Below are positions 41,975 to 51,782 of a DNA stretch of 64,000 nucleotides, piece after piece. The DNA is from Schaedlerella arabinosiphila. GTDB taxonomy: Bacteria; Bacillota; Clostridia; Lachnospirales; Lachnospiraceae. The notes under the pieces were generated by a model. It saw nothing but the letters and a program-made list of their open reading frames with translations, ran no database searches and was not told the DNA's origin. The translations under genes were made by a program, and so were the position numbers. Location: assembly GCF_003885045.1 (NCBI RefSeq), contig NZ_RHJS01000002.1:5945302-6009301 (forward strand). The letters are read 5' to 3'. Within the stretch, counting starts at the first letter, position 1. Every line of letters starts with the position of its first letter.

Positions 41975-43549
41975 ATGAAAAGATTTCACGTAACAGGAAA
42001 TTGTGTCAGAGACAGGCATTATATGGTAGATACTACGGAGAAAATAAACACGATCATTGAAGAATATATTCAGCAGGGAAGCTATTTTACGATTAACCAG
42101 GCAAGACAGTATGGCAAGACTACGACACTCTATCTTCTGGAAGAAAAATTACGAGAAACATATATTGTCCTGAATCTAAGCTTTGAATCTGCTGATGAGT
42201 ATTTCAAGTCTTCTTTGAATCTTGCAGAAGGGCTCGTGATGGACATCGGAGATTCTTTGATGCGTCAGAATATCCCGATGGAGATACTGAATGAATGGAA
42301 CAGCCCCGTTTCAGAAAGATTTCCCATGAGGACACTTGGAAATAAAATCAGCCGTTTATGCAGCGAATGTTCCAAAGAAATTATCTTGATGATTGATGAA
42401 GTAGATAAGAGCTCTGATAACCAGATTTTTTTATCATTTTTGGGTATTTTGCGGGAAAAATATCAGAAACAGCTTGCAGGGAAAGACCATACATTTAAAT
42501 CAGTGATTTTGGCCGGAGTTTATGATATCAAGAATTTAAAAATAAAACTACACCCTGGGGAGGAAATAAAAAACAACAGTCCTTGGAATATTGCGGCAGA
42601 CTTTTTAGTGGATATGAGTTTTACAGCAAAAGAGATTGCGTCCATGCTGGAGATGTATGAGGAAGATTATCACACGGGAATGGATATCATCGAAATGAGC
42701 AGTCTGATTTATGAATATACTTCTGGTTACCCATATCTGGTATCCAGGATATGTCAGCTGTTAGACGAAAGAATTGCCGGAAGCCAGTTCTGTCGAGATA
42801 AGAAAGACATATGGACGAAAGAGGGCATACTTGAAGCAATCCGTATCCTTTTGAGAGAACCAAATACATTATTTGACGATATGATTAAGCATCTGCAGGA
42901 GTATCCGAAACTGAGTCAAATGCTGAAAAATATCCTGTTTCAGGGCAGGCGTTATACCTATGAGGCGAATGCACAGGTGACGCAATTAGGAATTATGTTC
43001 GGTTTTTTGAAAGAACAGAATCAGGCTGTTTGTGTATCAAATCGGATCTTTGAAACAAAGCTGTACAATTTTTTCCTTTCAGAGGAAGAGAATGTTTATG
43101 AAAATCAGCCCGATATTGTGAAAAACCAATTTATTGTTCAGGGAATGCTGCGGATGGATCTGGTCATGAAAAAATTTTACGAATATTTTGAAACTGTTTT
43201 TTCAGATGCGGATGAAAAATTTGTAGAAGCGGAAGGCAGAAGGATTTTTCTGATGTATCTTCGTCCGATCATCAACGGGGCAGGTAATTATTATATTGAG
43301 ACACAGACACGCGACAAATCAAGGACAGATGTGATTGTGGATTACAGAGGAAAGCAGTTTATAATTGAATTGAAATTATGGAGAGGAAAAAAATATCATC
43401 ATGACGGACAAACGCAGCTTGCAGGATATCTGGAACAATATCATCAGGATAAAGGGTATCTTTTGACATTTAATTTTAATAAGTATAAGCAAACTGGAGT
43501 GACGGAAAGTATGTACAAAGGAAAAAAGATTTTAGAGGTTGTCGTTTAG
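41975..43549 (+). CDS. AAA-like ATPase with PD-(D/E)XK nuclease-type domain (copy 2)
   Basis: 524 residues, homologous end to end with the protein at 626-2203: FHVTGNCVRDRHYMVDTTEKI at the start, P-loop NQARQYGKTT, Walker B IILMIDEVDKSSDNQIFLSFLG, and C-terminal DVIVDYRGKQFIIELKLWRG (PD-(D/E)XK core). More than half of the residues agree by eye. RBS AAGGAGG lies in the last codons of the regulator gene. AT-richer than its flanks. Its place between a response regulator and the transporter/kinase genes suggests a later insertion. Confidence 0.75.
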   Translation: MKRFHVTGNCVRDRHYMVDTTEKINTIIEEYIQQGSYFTINQARQYGKTTTLYLLEEKLRETYIVLNLSFESADEYFKSSLNLAEGLVMDIGDSLMRQNIPMEILNEWNSPVSERFPMRTLGNKISRLCSECSKEIILMIDEVDKSSDNQIFLSFLGILREKYQKQLAGKDHTFKSVILAGVYDIKNLKIKLHPGEEIKNNSPWNIAADFLVDMSFTAKEIASMLEMYEEDYHTGMDIIEMSSLIYEYTSGYPYLVSRICQLLDERIAGSQFCRDKKDIWTKEGILEAIRILLREPNTLFDDMIKHLQEYPKLSQMLKNILFQGRRYTYEANAQVTQLGIMFGFLKEQNQAVCVSNRIFETKLYNFFLSEEENVYENQPDIVKNQFIVQGMLRMDLVMKKFYEYFETVFSDADEKFVEAEGRRIFLMYLRPIINGAGNYYIETQTRDKSRTDVIVDYRGKQFIIELKLWRGKKYHHDGQTQLAGYLEQYHQDKGYLLTFNFNKYKQTGVTESMYKGKKILEVVV

Positions 43550-43750
43550 TAGGATTGAATGAAGCTATGAAAAATAAATATTCAGGAGATTCTTTATGAT
43601 TTCTTTAAACTTTCTTGAGGACAAATTAACACCTGCGCTGTTATGATTCCATATGAAGACGGAAGACCCTCGAAAAGAACAGCAGAAAAACAGCGTTGAG
43701 AGGGAGACATCCGTCTGAAAAAAGAACAGTTCAGAAAGGAATCGACAGCC

Positions 43751-44671
43751 ATGAATGAAGCAGTCATTGAAGCCAGGGACATTACCAAGCAGTACAAAGA
43801 CCTGACAGCCCTGGACCATGTGGATATTACGGTCCGGCGGGGCGAGATCTACGGGTTGATCGGGGATAACGGAGCCGGGAAATCCACATTTCTCAAAATC
43901 GCAGCAGGACAGATTTTTCCCACCGGGGGCTATCTCCGCCTGTTTGGGAATGAAGATGAAAAAGCAGTGCAGAAGAGCCGCTCCCGTATGGGCGCCATTG
44001 TGGAAAACGCCGGATTTTTTCCCAAAATGAGTGTGGAAAAGAATCTGGAATACTACCGGATTCAGCGCGGTATCCCGGGAAAGGAAACGGTAGAATCCGT
44101 GCTGCGTACGGTCAATCTGCTGGAAAAAAGAAGGGTAAAATGTGAAAAACTGTCCATGGGGATGAAGCAGCGTTTCGGACTGGCCCTTGCCCTCTTAGGA
44201 GAGCCGGAGCTTCTTCTGCTTGACGAGCCCATCAACGGCCTGGACCCAAGCGGTATCATCGAGATGCGGGAGCTTTTGCTTAAGCTGAATCAGGAAAAGC
44301 GGATCACCATCCTTCTATCCAGCCACATTTTGTCGGAGCTGGAGCAGATCGCGACTATGTACGGTTTCCTGAGCCGGGGGGGTGTGCTGGAAGAGATTTC
44401 CGCCCAGGCCCTGCGTGAAAAATGCGCCGGCTGCATCGACCTTCGTCTGACAGAACCGGAAAAATACGCTGCAGTTCTGGAAAAAGAGCTTCCGGGCACT
44501 GCATATCAGGTTCTGCAGGATCAGACCATACGAATCACGAATCCGGGGCAGGAATCCGCCCGGTATGGCCGTCTGGCATACGAGCACGGAATCGGCGTAC
44601 AGGGGCTGGACGAACGTCACATGTCCCTGGAGGATTATTACGTCAATATTAAGAACAGGGGGAAACTGTAA
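43751..44671 (+). CDS. ABC transporter ATP-binding protein (BcrA/lantibiotic-immunity type)
   Basis: 306 residues: Walker A GDNGAGKST, signature KLSMGMKQRFGLALALLG, Walker B LLLLDEPINGLDPSG, then an 80-residue C-terminal tail usual in BcrA/NatA-type subunits. It overlaps the permease ATG by one base. With the regulator at 41215 and kinase at 45626 it forms the usual four-gene peptide-antibiotic response cluster. Confidence 0.88.
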   Translation: MNEAVIEARDITKQYKDLTALDHVDITVRRGEIYGLIGDNGAGKSTFLKIAAGQIFPTGGYLRLFGNEDEKAVQKSRSRMGAIVENAGFFPKMSVEKNLEYYRIQRGIPGKETVESVLRTVNLLEKRRVKCEKLSMGMKQRFGLALALLGEPELLLLDEPINGLDPSGIIEMRELLLKLNQEKRITILLSSHILSELEQIATMYGFLSRGGVLEEISAQALREKCAGCIDLRLTEPEKYAAVLEKELPGTAYQVLQDQTIRITNPGQESARYGRLAYEHGIGVQGLDERHMSLEDYYVNIKNRGKL

Positions 44672-45471
44672 TGGCAAATTATATGAAAAGTGAATGTTAC
44701 CGAATCCTGCATGAAAAAACAATTTATCTGCTGACGTTGACGATGGCGTCCCTTCTAGTTCTTATGAATGTGGTGCTGTATCTGTTTTCAGCCTATGCGC
44801 CCGGGTTTTATTATGGAACCCTTAGGTTTTCTTTCATTATGCTGATTTCAGATATGGAGGTATTCTACATCGGCGCGTTTCTGGTGGTCATGCTTTTGTC
44901 TTCCGATGAATATAAAAACGGAGTTTTGAAAAATGCGGTTGCAGGAGGGATAAACCGGGTTCACATGTTCATCGGAAAATGCATTGTATACGGGATTACC
45001 GCGATGGTCAGCGCGGCCCTGATTCTGGCGGCATTTATCTCCACGGCCTATCTTCTTTTGGAGACGGACTTCTCCATACCTCTGGAATCCACGCTGCCGC
45101 TCAAAGTACTGCTTCTGGGTGCGGCGGCAAATGTGCCGTTTTCCCTGGCGACTGTCGTTCTGACTATGGCGCTCTACAATATCTTTCAGAAGGATGCTCA
45201 GGTGGGAATCGGATGTGCAGTCATCATGTATCTGATTCCGACGGCGTTTCGCCTGCTGGGATTCCAGATTCCGATCTGCGCCCGAATTGCCGCCTGGATG
45301 CCCTGGAATTTTGTGAAAACAGAGGTCAGCGCGGCATTCAGCATCATACAGATGGACGCCTTGTGGATGCACCCGGAAGGATTTTTGAAAGAAATGATTG
45401 CAGGCGCGGTGGGGATCGTGCTGTTCGGCGCGCTGGGAATCTGGGGCTTCCGAAAGAAGGACATTGCCTGA
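44671..45471 (+). CDS. ABC-2 type transporter permease
   Basis: 266 residues, six membrane helices, opening MANYMKSECYRILHEKTIYLLTLTMASLLV and containing SSDEYKNGVLKNAVAGGINR before helix 3, as in BcrB/LanE-type permeases. Coupled to the ATPase gene. It probably exports or shields against a membrane-active peptide. Confidence 0.82.
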   Translation: MANYMKSECYRILHEKTIYLLTLTMASLLVLMNVVLYLFSAYAPGFYYGTLRFSFIMLISDMEVFYIGAFLVVMLLSSDEYKNGVLKNAVAGGINRVHMFIGKCIVYGITAMVSAALILAAFISTAYLLLETDFSIPLESTLPLKVLLLGAAANVPFSLATVVLTMALYNIFQKDAQVGIGCAVIMYLIPTAFRLLGFQIPICARIAAWMPWNFVKTEVSAAFSIIQMDALWMHPEGFLKEMIAGAVGIVLFGALGIWGFRKKDIA

Positions 45472-45625
45472 CAGAAGGCGGCCTGCTGCGGGGACTTGAT
45501 CGGATCTACGCAGAAAGCCGCAGGCGGCAGAAATTCTGTGTTAGAGCACTCGCGGAAACTCCCTTGTATCTATCTTTGCGGCTGATTTTCCGAGAGTACT
45601 CTGTTCAGGATGGAGGTGAAACCTG

Positions 45626-46561
45626 TTGGAGATTTTTCTGGCATTTGCGGTATGTCTTGCGCTCTACTTCGGTATGCGGTATGCCTTATTGAAACGGAGT
45701 ATACGGGAAATCAATAAAGAGCTTGGGGAGATTACGCAGCGGATCGAAGAAAACCGGATTCTAAAATTATACGCTCCCCAGCGTGAGCTGGAAGATCTGC
45801 TGGTTTCCCTGAATCATCTGCTGGAGCAGGTCAGGGCGGAACGCATTTCCTATGAAAAACGCGAGCTGGAATTTCAGAGGCAGCTGGGAGATATCAGCCA
45901 TGACCTGCGGACTCCGCTGACCGCCATTCAGGGATATCTAAGGCTCATCGACCAGGAACGCCTGGGCAGTGAAGAGCGGGAATATCTGGAGGTGGCCCTG
46001 CGCAGATCCGCGCATCTTAAGCATTTGATCAGCCAGTTTTATGAATTTTCCACATTGCTCTCCGGAAACTACAGCATGGAGCTGCGCCAGGTGGATCTGG
46101 GCCGCATGTGCAGGGAACAGATCCTGGGGTATTACGGGCAGTTGGAGGCTGCGGGCATCAAAGTCCAGGTTCAGATCCCGCAAACCCCCGTATGCATCCG
46201 GGCAGACGAAAACGCGCTGTCCAGGATCATCGACAACCTGCTGCAGAACGCCCTACGTTATGCAGGACGCCGGCTGGTAATCCAGGTCAGGGAGGGAGAA
46301 ACGGCTGCGCTCATCTGTGCCAATGACGCAAAAAACCTGACCGGGGAGGATGTACGGCAGATGTTCCGCCGGTTCTACACCGGAGACCGGGCCAGAAGCC
46401 AGGGCGGAACCGGGCTGGGACTGGCAATCTCCAGGCAGTTGGCAGAACAGATGGGCGGCTCTATGACGGCGGAGTGTAGGAAGCCGGAGGGCGTCCAGGA
46501 AGAAGAAAGCAATGATGTTTGGCTGGTTTTAAAAACCGTATTTCCATGTGAAACGCTTTAA
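45626..46561 (+). CDS. Sensor histidine kinase of the BceS/intramembrane type
   Basis: TTG start at 45626 with TGGAGGTGA upstream. 311 residues: one short N-terminal hydrophobic segment, coiled region, H-box GDISHDLRTPLTAIQGYL with His92, N-box DNLLQNALRYA, and GTGLGLAISRQLAEQMGG. There is almost no outer domain, so it likely senses through the transporter. It is the probable partner of the regulator at 41215. Confidence 0.85.
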   Translation: MEIFLAFAVCLALYFGMRYALLKRSIREINKELGEITQRIEENRILKLYAPQRELEDLLVSLNHLLEQVRAERISYEKRELEFQRQLGDISHDLRTPLTAIQGYLRLIDQERLGSEEREYLEVALRRSAHLKHLISQFYEFSTLLSGNYSMELRQVDLGRMCREQILGYYGQLEAAGIKVQVQIPQTPVCIRADENALSRIIDNLLQNALRYAGRRLVIQVREGETAALICANDAKNLTGEDVRQMFRRFYTGDRARSQGGTGLGLAISRQLAEQMGGSMTAECRKPEGVQEEESNDVWLVLKTVFPCETL

Positions 46562-46574
46562 AACCATAAAAAGT

Positions 46575-46668
46575 GGCTGTCGGGAAATGGAAAAATTTAC
46601 ACAATATATACTGCGAACCATTCAGGATACAGCAATATACTGCGTATGATTCCTATTTTCTGACAGCC
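46575..46668. repeat. Family C palindrome
   Basis: GGCTGTCGGGAAAT (46575-46588) pairs with ATTTTCTGACAGCC (46655-46668) with two mismatches; the loop contains TTTACACA as in the copy at 52972. It lies between convergent genes. Confidence 0.6.
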
Positions 46669-46713
46669 CATTTTCCGCTGTGCAGAAGAGGAGCGGGGAG
46701 AATGCCCTCCCGG

Positions 46714-48417
46714 CTATGTGGCGGACAATCCGAATCGAACCTCACAATCCTTCCGAAAGAACGATATCCCATAACAATCTATCTTTCGATAGCCTTCTTC
46801 ACGCAATTCCTCCATATACTTTTTATCATAAATCTGCTGTACTGCTTTTTCTGCATCCACTTCCAGATCATCAATCGAATCGGATACCTTTAATTCCAGA
46901 ATAAATGACCGACCCCGCAGGGAAGGGCTCTTCACCATGATATCAGAACGTCCATTCCCCGATTCACGGTTAGATTTTACCAGATAGTTTTCACTCTGAC
47001 TTAAAATACCGGTTAAAAAACCATGATAATAATTTTCCGCACTGTCATAAAAACTGACGGATCGAAAAAGCTGCCCGTTCAGGATATCCGTCATCCGCTG
47101 TGCGTTTCCCTCTTCCATTGCCTGGTACAGATCATGAAAATCTTCCTTTTTTATAATCTCTTTCATCCAGTTCCTGATGGTATTCTCATAAATCGTCATG
47201 ACCTCGATATTGGGAATACGCACCTTTAAAAAAATATATTTTTCTTTGAAATATTCATTTACTTTTGTCAGATATCCTGTAAAATAAAGAAAATTCCACA
47301 GGTTTTCACCATCACTGTGCATATCTCCATAAGTTACTTCTTCATGCACCTGAATATCTAATGTCTCACCGCTTAAAAGCCTTTCAATCTGCCCTTTGGT
47401 CTCCCGGTCAGCCCTGACAATCAAATCCCTGATGATATCATTGGAACTGGTATTGATCCAATAGGGACGTGGAAATGCATTCACATCTGAATATAAATCA
47501 TACAAAAATTTTATGACGCTCCAAGGATTATAAACCTCTGTATTTCCGAACAGATATCCGTCATACCATTCTTTCATGATGGGGAAGCGATTTTCCACAC
47601 CATAATACGACATCATCTGAATGACCTCCGATTCAATAAATCCAAAATGTTCACTGTATTTTTTATCAAGTACAGAGATAATATTCAAATGGTTTAATCC
47701 TGTAAAAATACTCTCTTTTGAAATCCTCAGACATCCGGTGATAACGGCAAACTGCAGATAATCATTTGTTTTCAATGCCGACTCAAACAGCGTCCGGATG
47801 AAGTCCGTCATTTTTTCATAAAATCCTCTGAAATACGCATTCTCCAGCGGTACATCATATTCATCGATCAGGATAACCGTATTCCTGCCTGTAATCTTAT
47901 ACATGCATTTGCTGAATAATTTTAACGCGCTCCGGATCTGCTTTTCATCTGCATTTTCATCCGCAATCTGGAGGTACTGCTCATATTCCGTTGGTGTAAT
48001 CCGTTCTTTTCCCTGCTCAATGAAATTTCTATGCCTGTCGAACTCGGACGCAATCTCCGCCTGCAGTGCATAGCAGGCTGTCTCAAAATTTTCCTGCTTT
48101 GCAGATTTCAGCGTCAGGTTCATCACAGGATACTTTCCCATCTGACCGGTATATCTCTCCCCGGCATCCAGAATCCTCATCCCCTGGAAGAGCTCTTTAT
48201 TGCGGTGATTCTGTTCCATATCCCCGCTGTCTTCAAAAAAATAGCGGAGCATACTCAGGTTTAAAGTTTTTCCGAATCTTCTTGGACGGGTAAATAAATT
48301 TACTTTCCCTTTCAGATCCAATAATTCTTTTATCAATAGGGTTTTATCCACGTAATAATAACCAGACTTTACCATATCTTTAAAATTTTCCACACCGACC
48401 GGTAATGCTTTCTTCAT
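46714..48417 (-). CDS. AAA-ATPase-like/PD-(D/E)XK protein (PF09820 type)
   Basis: Start MKKALPVGVENFKDMVKSGYYYVDKT at 48417 behind GGAGGTG; an ATG at 48441 is out of place relative to the ribosome site. 567 residues: P-loop-like LFTRPRRFGKTLNLSMLRYFF at about residue 40, Walker B NTVILIDEYDVPLENAY at about 190, conserved WYDGYLFGNTEVYNPWS, and C-terminal PD-(D/E)XK motif SGNGRSDIMVKSPSLRGRSFILELKVSDS. All core elements are present. Role unknown. Confidence 0.85.
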   Translation of the reverse strand: MKKALPVGVENFKDMVKSGYYYVDKTLLIKELLDLKGKVNLFTRPRRFGKTLNLSMLRYFFEDSGDMEQNHRNKELFQGMRILDAGERYTGQMGKYPVMNLTLKSAKQENFETACYALQAEIASEFDRHRNFIEQGKERITPTEYEQYLQIADENADEKQIRSALKLFSKCMYKITGRNTVILIDEYDVPLENAYFRGFYEKMTDFIRTLFESALKTNDYLQFAVITGCLRISKESIFTGLNHLNIISVLDKKYSEHFGFIESEVIQMMSYYGVENRFPIMKEWYDGYLFGNTEVYNPWSVIKFLYDLYSDVNAFPRPYWINTSSNDIIRDLIVRADRETKGQIERLLSGETLDIQVHEEVTYGDMHSDGENLWNFLYFTGYLTKVNEYFKEKYIFLKVRIPNIEVMTIYENTIRNWMKEIIKKEDFHDLYQAMEEGNAQRMTDILNGQLFRSVSFYDSAENYYHGFLTGILSQSENYLVKSNRESGNGRSDIMVKSPSLRGRSFILELKVSDSIDDLEVDAEKAVQQIYDKKYMEELREEGYRKIDCYGISFFRKDCEVRFGLSAT

Positions 48418-48567
48418 TGAATCACCTCCATGTCCCCCCAATTATACCAAAGACCTGCTGAACAGGCAAATGTAATTCAATCAATATTTTAACAGTTTTT
48501 GTGGAATTAGTCCGGTATGTAAGCTATAATAAAAAGTAGCAATTGCATGTAGAAGAGAGGTGCTGCT

Positions 48568-49984
48568 ATGGGAATTTATTTAAACCCGGGAAATGAAAAT
48601 TTCAAAAGTGCATTACGCTCCGAGATCTATGTGGACAAATCCCTTTTGCTGAAATATACAAACTCTGTAGTAGACACGGAACAGAGATGCCTCTGCGTCA
48701 GCAGACCGAGACGCTTTGGAAAATCAATCACCGCTGATATGCTTGCCGCATACTATGGAAAAGACTGCGATTCATCAGGGATGTTTGCAGAACTTAAAAT
48801 TTCAACAGATAAAAGTTATAAAGAACATTTGAATCAGTACCATGTGATTCATGTAGATATGAATACGTTCTGCCATAAACGGGATGCTGCAACCAGGCTT
48901 GAAATTACGGCTTCACAGGCTGTGGATTTATTTCATATGGAAGTGATCAAAGAGCTTCGGAAGCAATTTGGGGAATGTGTGAAAGAGGACGCGGCAGACC
49001 TGCTGACGGTTTTGGCGGATGTGAACGACGTGCTCGGAGAGAAATTTGTCATTATTATTGATGAGTGGGATACGATTTTCAGGGAAAACAAGCTGGATAC
49101 AAAAGCGCAGGATGCATACATTGATTTGCTAAGAGGACTGTTTAAAAATGCAACCTCAAAAAAGTTTCTGAAACTTGCCTATATTACTGGGATTCTGCCT
49201 GTTAAGAAATACGGTACGGAATCGGCATTGAATAATTTTGATGAATTTACTATGATACAGGCCGACCCGCTGGAAAAATATGTGGGTTTTACAGAGAACG
49301 AGGTACGGGAGCTCTATCAGAAATATGAGATGAGTTTTGAGGAGGCAAAAGGCTGGTATGATGGATATGTTCTGGGCGATCACGTTCATATTTACAATCC
49401 GAAATCCGTTGTAGATTCCCTCAGGAGAAAGCACATTTCCAATTATTGGACAAGTACGGAAACCTATGAATCTTTGAAGACATATATCGGCATGAATTAT
49501 GAAGGGCTGAAGGATGCGGTTGTTTCCATGATTTCCGGCGGAAGAATCAGGATAGATACGGGTACATTTGAAAATGACATGGTACACTTTGCAAGCCGGG
49601 ATGATGTATTAACCGTATTGATTCATCTGGGGTATCTGGCATATGAAGCAGAACAGGGAGAGGTGTATATTCCCAACGAAGAGGTACGTTCTGCGTTTGT
49701 CCGGGCTGTCAAGAAAAATAAGTGGGATAAGGTGATCCAGGTAATTGAAGCTTCAGATATGCTCTTAAAAGCAACATGGAGTCAGGATGAACAAGCTGTT
49801 GCCAGAGCAGTTGATAGTTGAGTTAAAATGCGGAAAAAGTACGAGGACAGCATTAGACCAAATCAGAGAACGACGATATGCAGAAGCACTGGAAGAGTAT
49901 AAGGGGAATTTGCTGTTAGTTGGGATTAATTATGAGAAGGAAAGCAAAGAACACCAATGTGAAATAGAAAAAATAGTGTGGTAG
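48568..49984 (+). pseudogene. AAA-ATPase-like/PD-(D/E)XK gene with an internal deletion and frameshift
   Basis: The first frame (48568-49821) gives an intact N-terminal part: P-loop CVSRPRRFGKSITADML, Walker B KFVIIIDEWDTIF, GWYDGYVLGDHVHIYNPKSV. It runs to DEQAVARAV and then stops. In the next frame QLIVELKCGKSTRTALDQIRERRYAEAL continues to 49984, which is the second half of the PD-(D/E)XK domain. About 80 residues that normally lie between, including the first catalytic Asp, are gone. The ATPase part may still be made; the nuclease part is lost. It is divergent from the related gene at 46714. Confidence 0.75.
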
Positions 49985-50012
49985 AAAGAAGATACGCACC
50001 TATATATTACAG

Positions 50013-50050
50013 AAAAAGCCAGGATTTATATCACAAATCCTGGCTTTTTC
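50013..50050. terminator. Bidirectional terminator
   Basis: AGCCAGGATTT (50017-50027) pairs perfectly with AAATCCTGGCT (50035-50045), flanked by AAAA on the left and TTTTT on the right. It lies between the converging pseudogene and the small minus-strand gene. Confidence 0.85.
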
Positions 50051-50132
50051 TGCGCCCGAAACATCCAGCCACCGCAAAGATGGCGGAAAATAGTTCTATC
50101 AGGGTGTTCTGGCTTACAAAGCCATTCAACCG

Positions 50133-50321
50133 TTAATCTTTTACCCGGTCTATCTCTGTCAGATTAACACCCAAACTGGAAAGAGTTACTTTTAATTCTA
50201 AATATCTTTTGTGCATAGAAGCATAAGTATCAGGAGCTATCTCTTTAATTGGCAGCATCCAATCCTGTAATCTTGAAAATTCTGTTACATAATCTTTGAT
50301 GATATCTGCTGCGCTTGGCAT
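50133..50321 (-). CDS. Small hypothetical protein
   Basis: 62 residues, mostly helical (MPSAADIIKDYVTEFSRLQDWMLPIKEIAPDTYASMHKRYLELK). GGGAGGTGG lies 6 bases before the ATG, supporting real translation. No family recognised; no signal or membrane segment. It stands alone between two terminator/promoter regions. Confidence 0.6.
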   Translation of the reverse strand: MPSAADIIKDYVTEFSRLQDWMLPIKEIAPDTYASMHKRYLELKVTLSSLGVNLTEIDRVKD

Positions 50322-50456
50322 AAGGCCACCTCCCTTTGAGAAAAATATGTGAAACGTATTGCTGATACATTCATTGTACCATTTATTTTCATGAGAGACA
50401 ACTGAGATTTTTTAAAGAAGAAAGTAAAAATACCACTACCTATTCGGAGCAATTTG

Positions 50457-50465
50457 TGCTACAAT
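50457..50465 (+). promoter_or_regulatory. Extended -10 element before glgC
   Basis: TGCTACAAT (50457-50465) is an extended -10 element; no strong -35 is seen at 17 bp. The start would be about 100 bp before glgC. Confidence 0.4.
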
Positions 50466-50490
50466 TTATTTACAATATTGTAACGATTCG

Positions 50491-50534
50491 GGACAGCAGC
50501 TGCGTATGCAGTTTCTGCCTGAGGTCTGCTGTCC
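50491..50534 (+). other. Leader hairpin upstream of glgC
   Basis: GGACAGCAG (50491-50499) pairs with CTGCTGTCC (50526-50534), with a smaller TGCGTATGCA element in the loop. There is no U-run, so it is a leader structure rather than a terminator. Confidence 0.45.
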
Positions 50535-50573
50535 TGAGCCGCTGCATAATAAAAATAGAATAGGGGAAAAGAT

Positions 50574-51782
50574 ATGGCAAAAGAAATGATTGCAATGCTT
50601 CTTGCCGGTGGTCAGGGTTCCCGCTTGTATGCCCTGACGCAGAATCTGGCAAAACCTGCAGTTCCTTTCGGCGGAAAATATCGGATCATCGATTTTCCGC
50701 TGTCGAACTGCGTAAATTCAGGCATTGATACTGTCGGTATTCTGACCCAGTATCAGCCGCTTGTTTTGAATGAGTATATCGGCAACGGCCAGCCGTGGGA
50801 TCTGGACCGTCTGCACGGAGGGGTGCATGTCCTTCCGCCGTATCAGCAGGCATCTGGTTCTGACTGGTACAAGGGGACAGCCAATGCGATATACCAGAAC
50901 ATTTCCTTCATCGAGCGCTATGACCCGAAATATGTCATCATCCTGTCGGGAGACCAGATCTGCAAGCAGGATTACAGTGACTTCCTGAAGTTCCACAAAG
51001 AAAAAGGCGCGGAATTCAGCGTTGCCGTTATGGAAGTGCCCTGGGAGGAGGCGCCCCGTTTCGGCCTGATGGTTACAGACGAGAATGACAAGATCACAGA
51101 ATTTCAGGAGAAGCCGAAGAACCCCAAGTCCAACCTGGCTTCCATGGGGATCTATATCTTCAACTGGGATGTACTTAAAAAGTATCTGATAGAGGATGAG
51201 GCAGATCCAAATTCGGAAAACGACTTTGGAAACAACATAATCCCGAATCTTCTGCGTGACGAACGGACCATGTACGCGTACCGTTTCAGCGGATACTGGA
51301 AGGATGTAGGAACCATTTCTTCCCTGTGGGAGGCCAATATGGAAGTCCTTGATCCGGAGCACAGCGGTATCAACCTGTTTGACGAAAACTGGAAGATCTA
51401 CAGCCGCAACAGCGGTATGACCGGACATAAGATCAGTGCGGACGCGATGGTAGAAAATTCCATGATCACCGACGGCTGCCGGATCGGAGGAGACGTGAAG
51501 CACTCCATCCTGTTTGCAGGCGTCAAGGTAGAGTCTGGGGCAAAGGTTGAGGACGCAGTCATCATGGGCGGAAGCGTCATCAAAGCCGGCGCGGTGGTAG
51601 AACACTGTATCATTGCGGAGAACGTCGTGATTGGGGAACATGCGAAAGTAGGAGCAATGCCCGATGGCGAGACAAACGGCGTGGCAACAGTCGGCTCCGG
51701 CGTTTTCATCGGAGACAACGCAAAGATCGGCCCCAATGCCATGGTCAATAATAATGTAAAGGACGGTGAAGAGCAATGGTAA
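50574..51782 (+). CDS. glgC: Glucose-1-phosphate adenylyltransferase
   Basis: 402 residues: nucleotide-binding start MLLAGGQGSRLYALTQNLAKPAVPFGGKYRIIDFPLSNCVNSGI, ADP-glucose motifs KGTANAIYQNISFIERYDP and EFQEKPKNPKSNLASMGIYIF, then a C-terminal left-handed beta-helix. It makes ADP-glucose from ATP and glucose-1-phosphate, the committed step of glycogen synthesis. The stop overlaps the glgD ATG by 7 bases; in Firmicutes GlgC is the catalytic subunit and GlgD modulates it. Confidence 0.95.
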   Translation: MAKEMIAMLLAGGQGSRLYALTQNLAKPAVPFGGKYRIIDFPLSNCVNSGIDTVGILTQYQPLVLNEYIGNGQPWDLDRLHGGVHVLPPYQQASGSDWYKGTANAIYQNISFIERYDPKYVIILSGDQICKQDYSDFLKFHKEKGAEFSVAVMEVPWEEAPRFGLMVTDENDKITEFQEKPKNPKSNLASMGIYIFNWDVLKKYLIEDEADPNSENDFGNNIIPNLLRDERTMYAYRFSGYWKDVGTISSLWEANMEVLDPEHSGINLFDENWKIYSRNSGMTGHKISADAMVENSMITDGCRIGGDVKHSILFAGVKVESGAKVEDAVIMGGSVIKAGAVVEHCIIAENVVIGEHAKVGAMPDGETNGVATVGSGVFIGDNAKIGPNAMVNNNVKDGEEQW

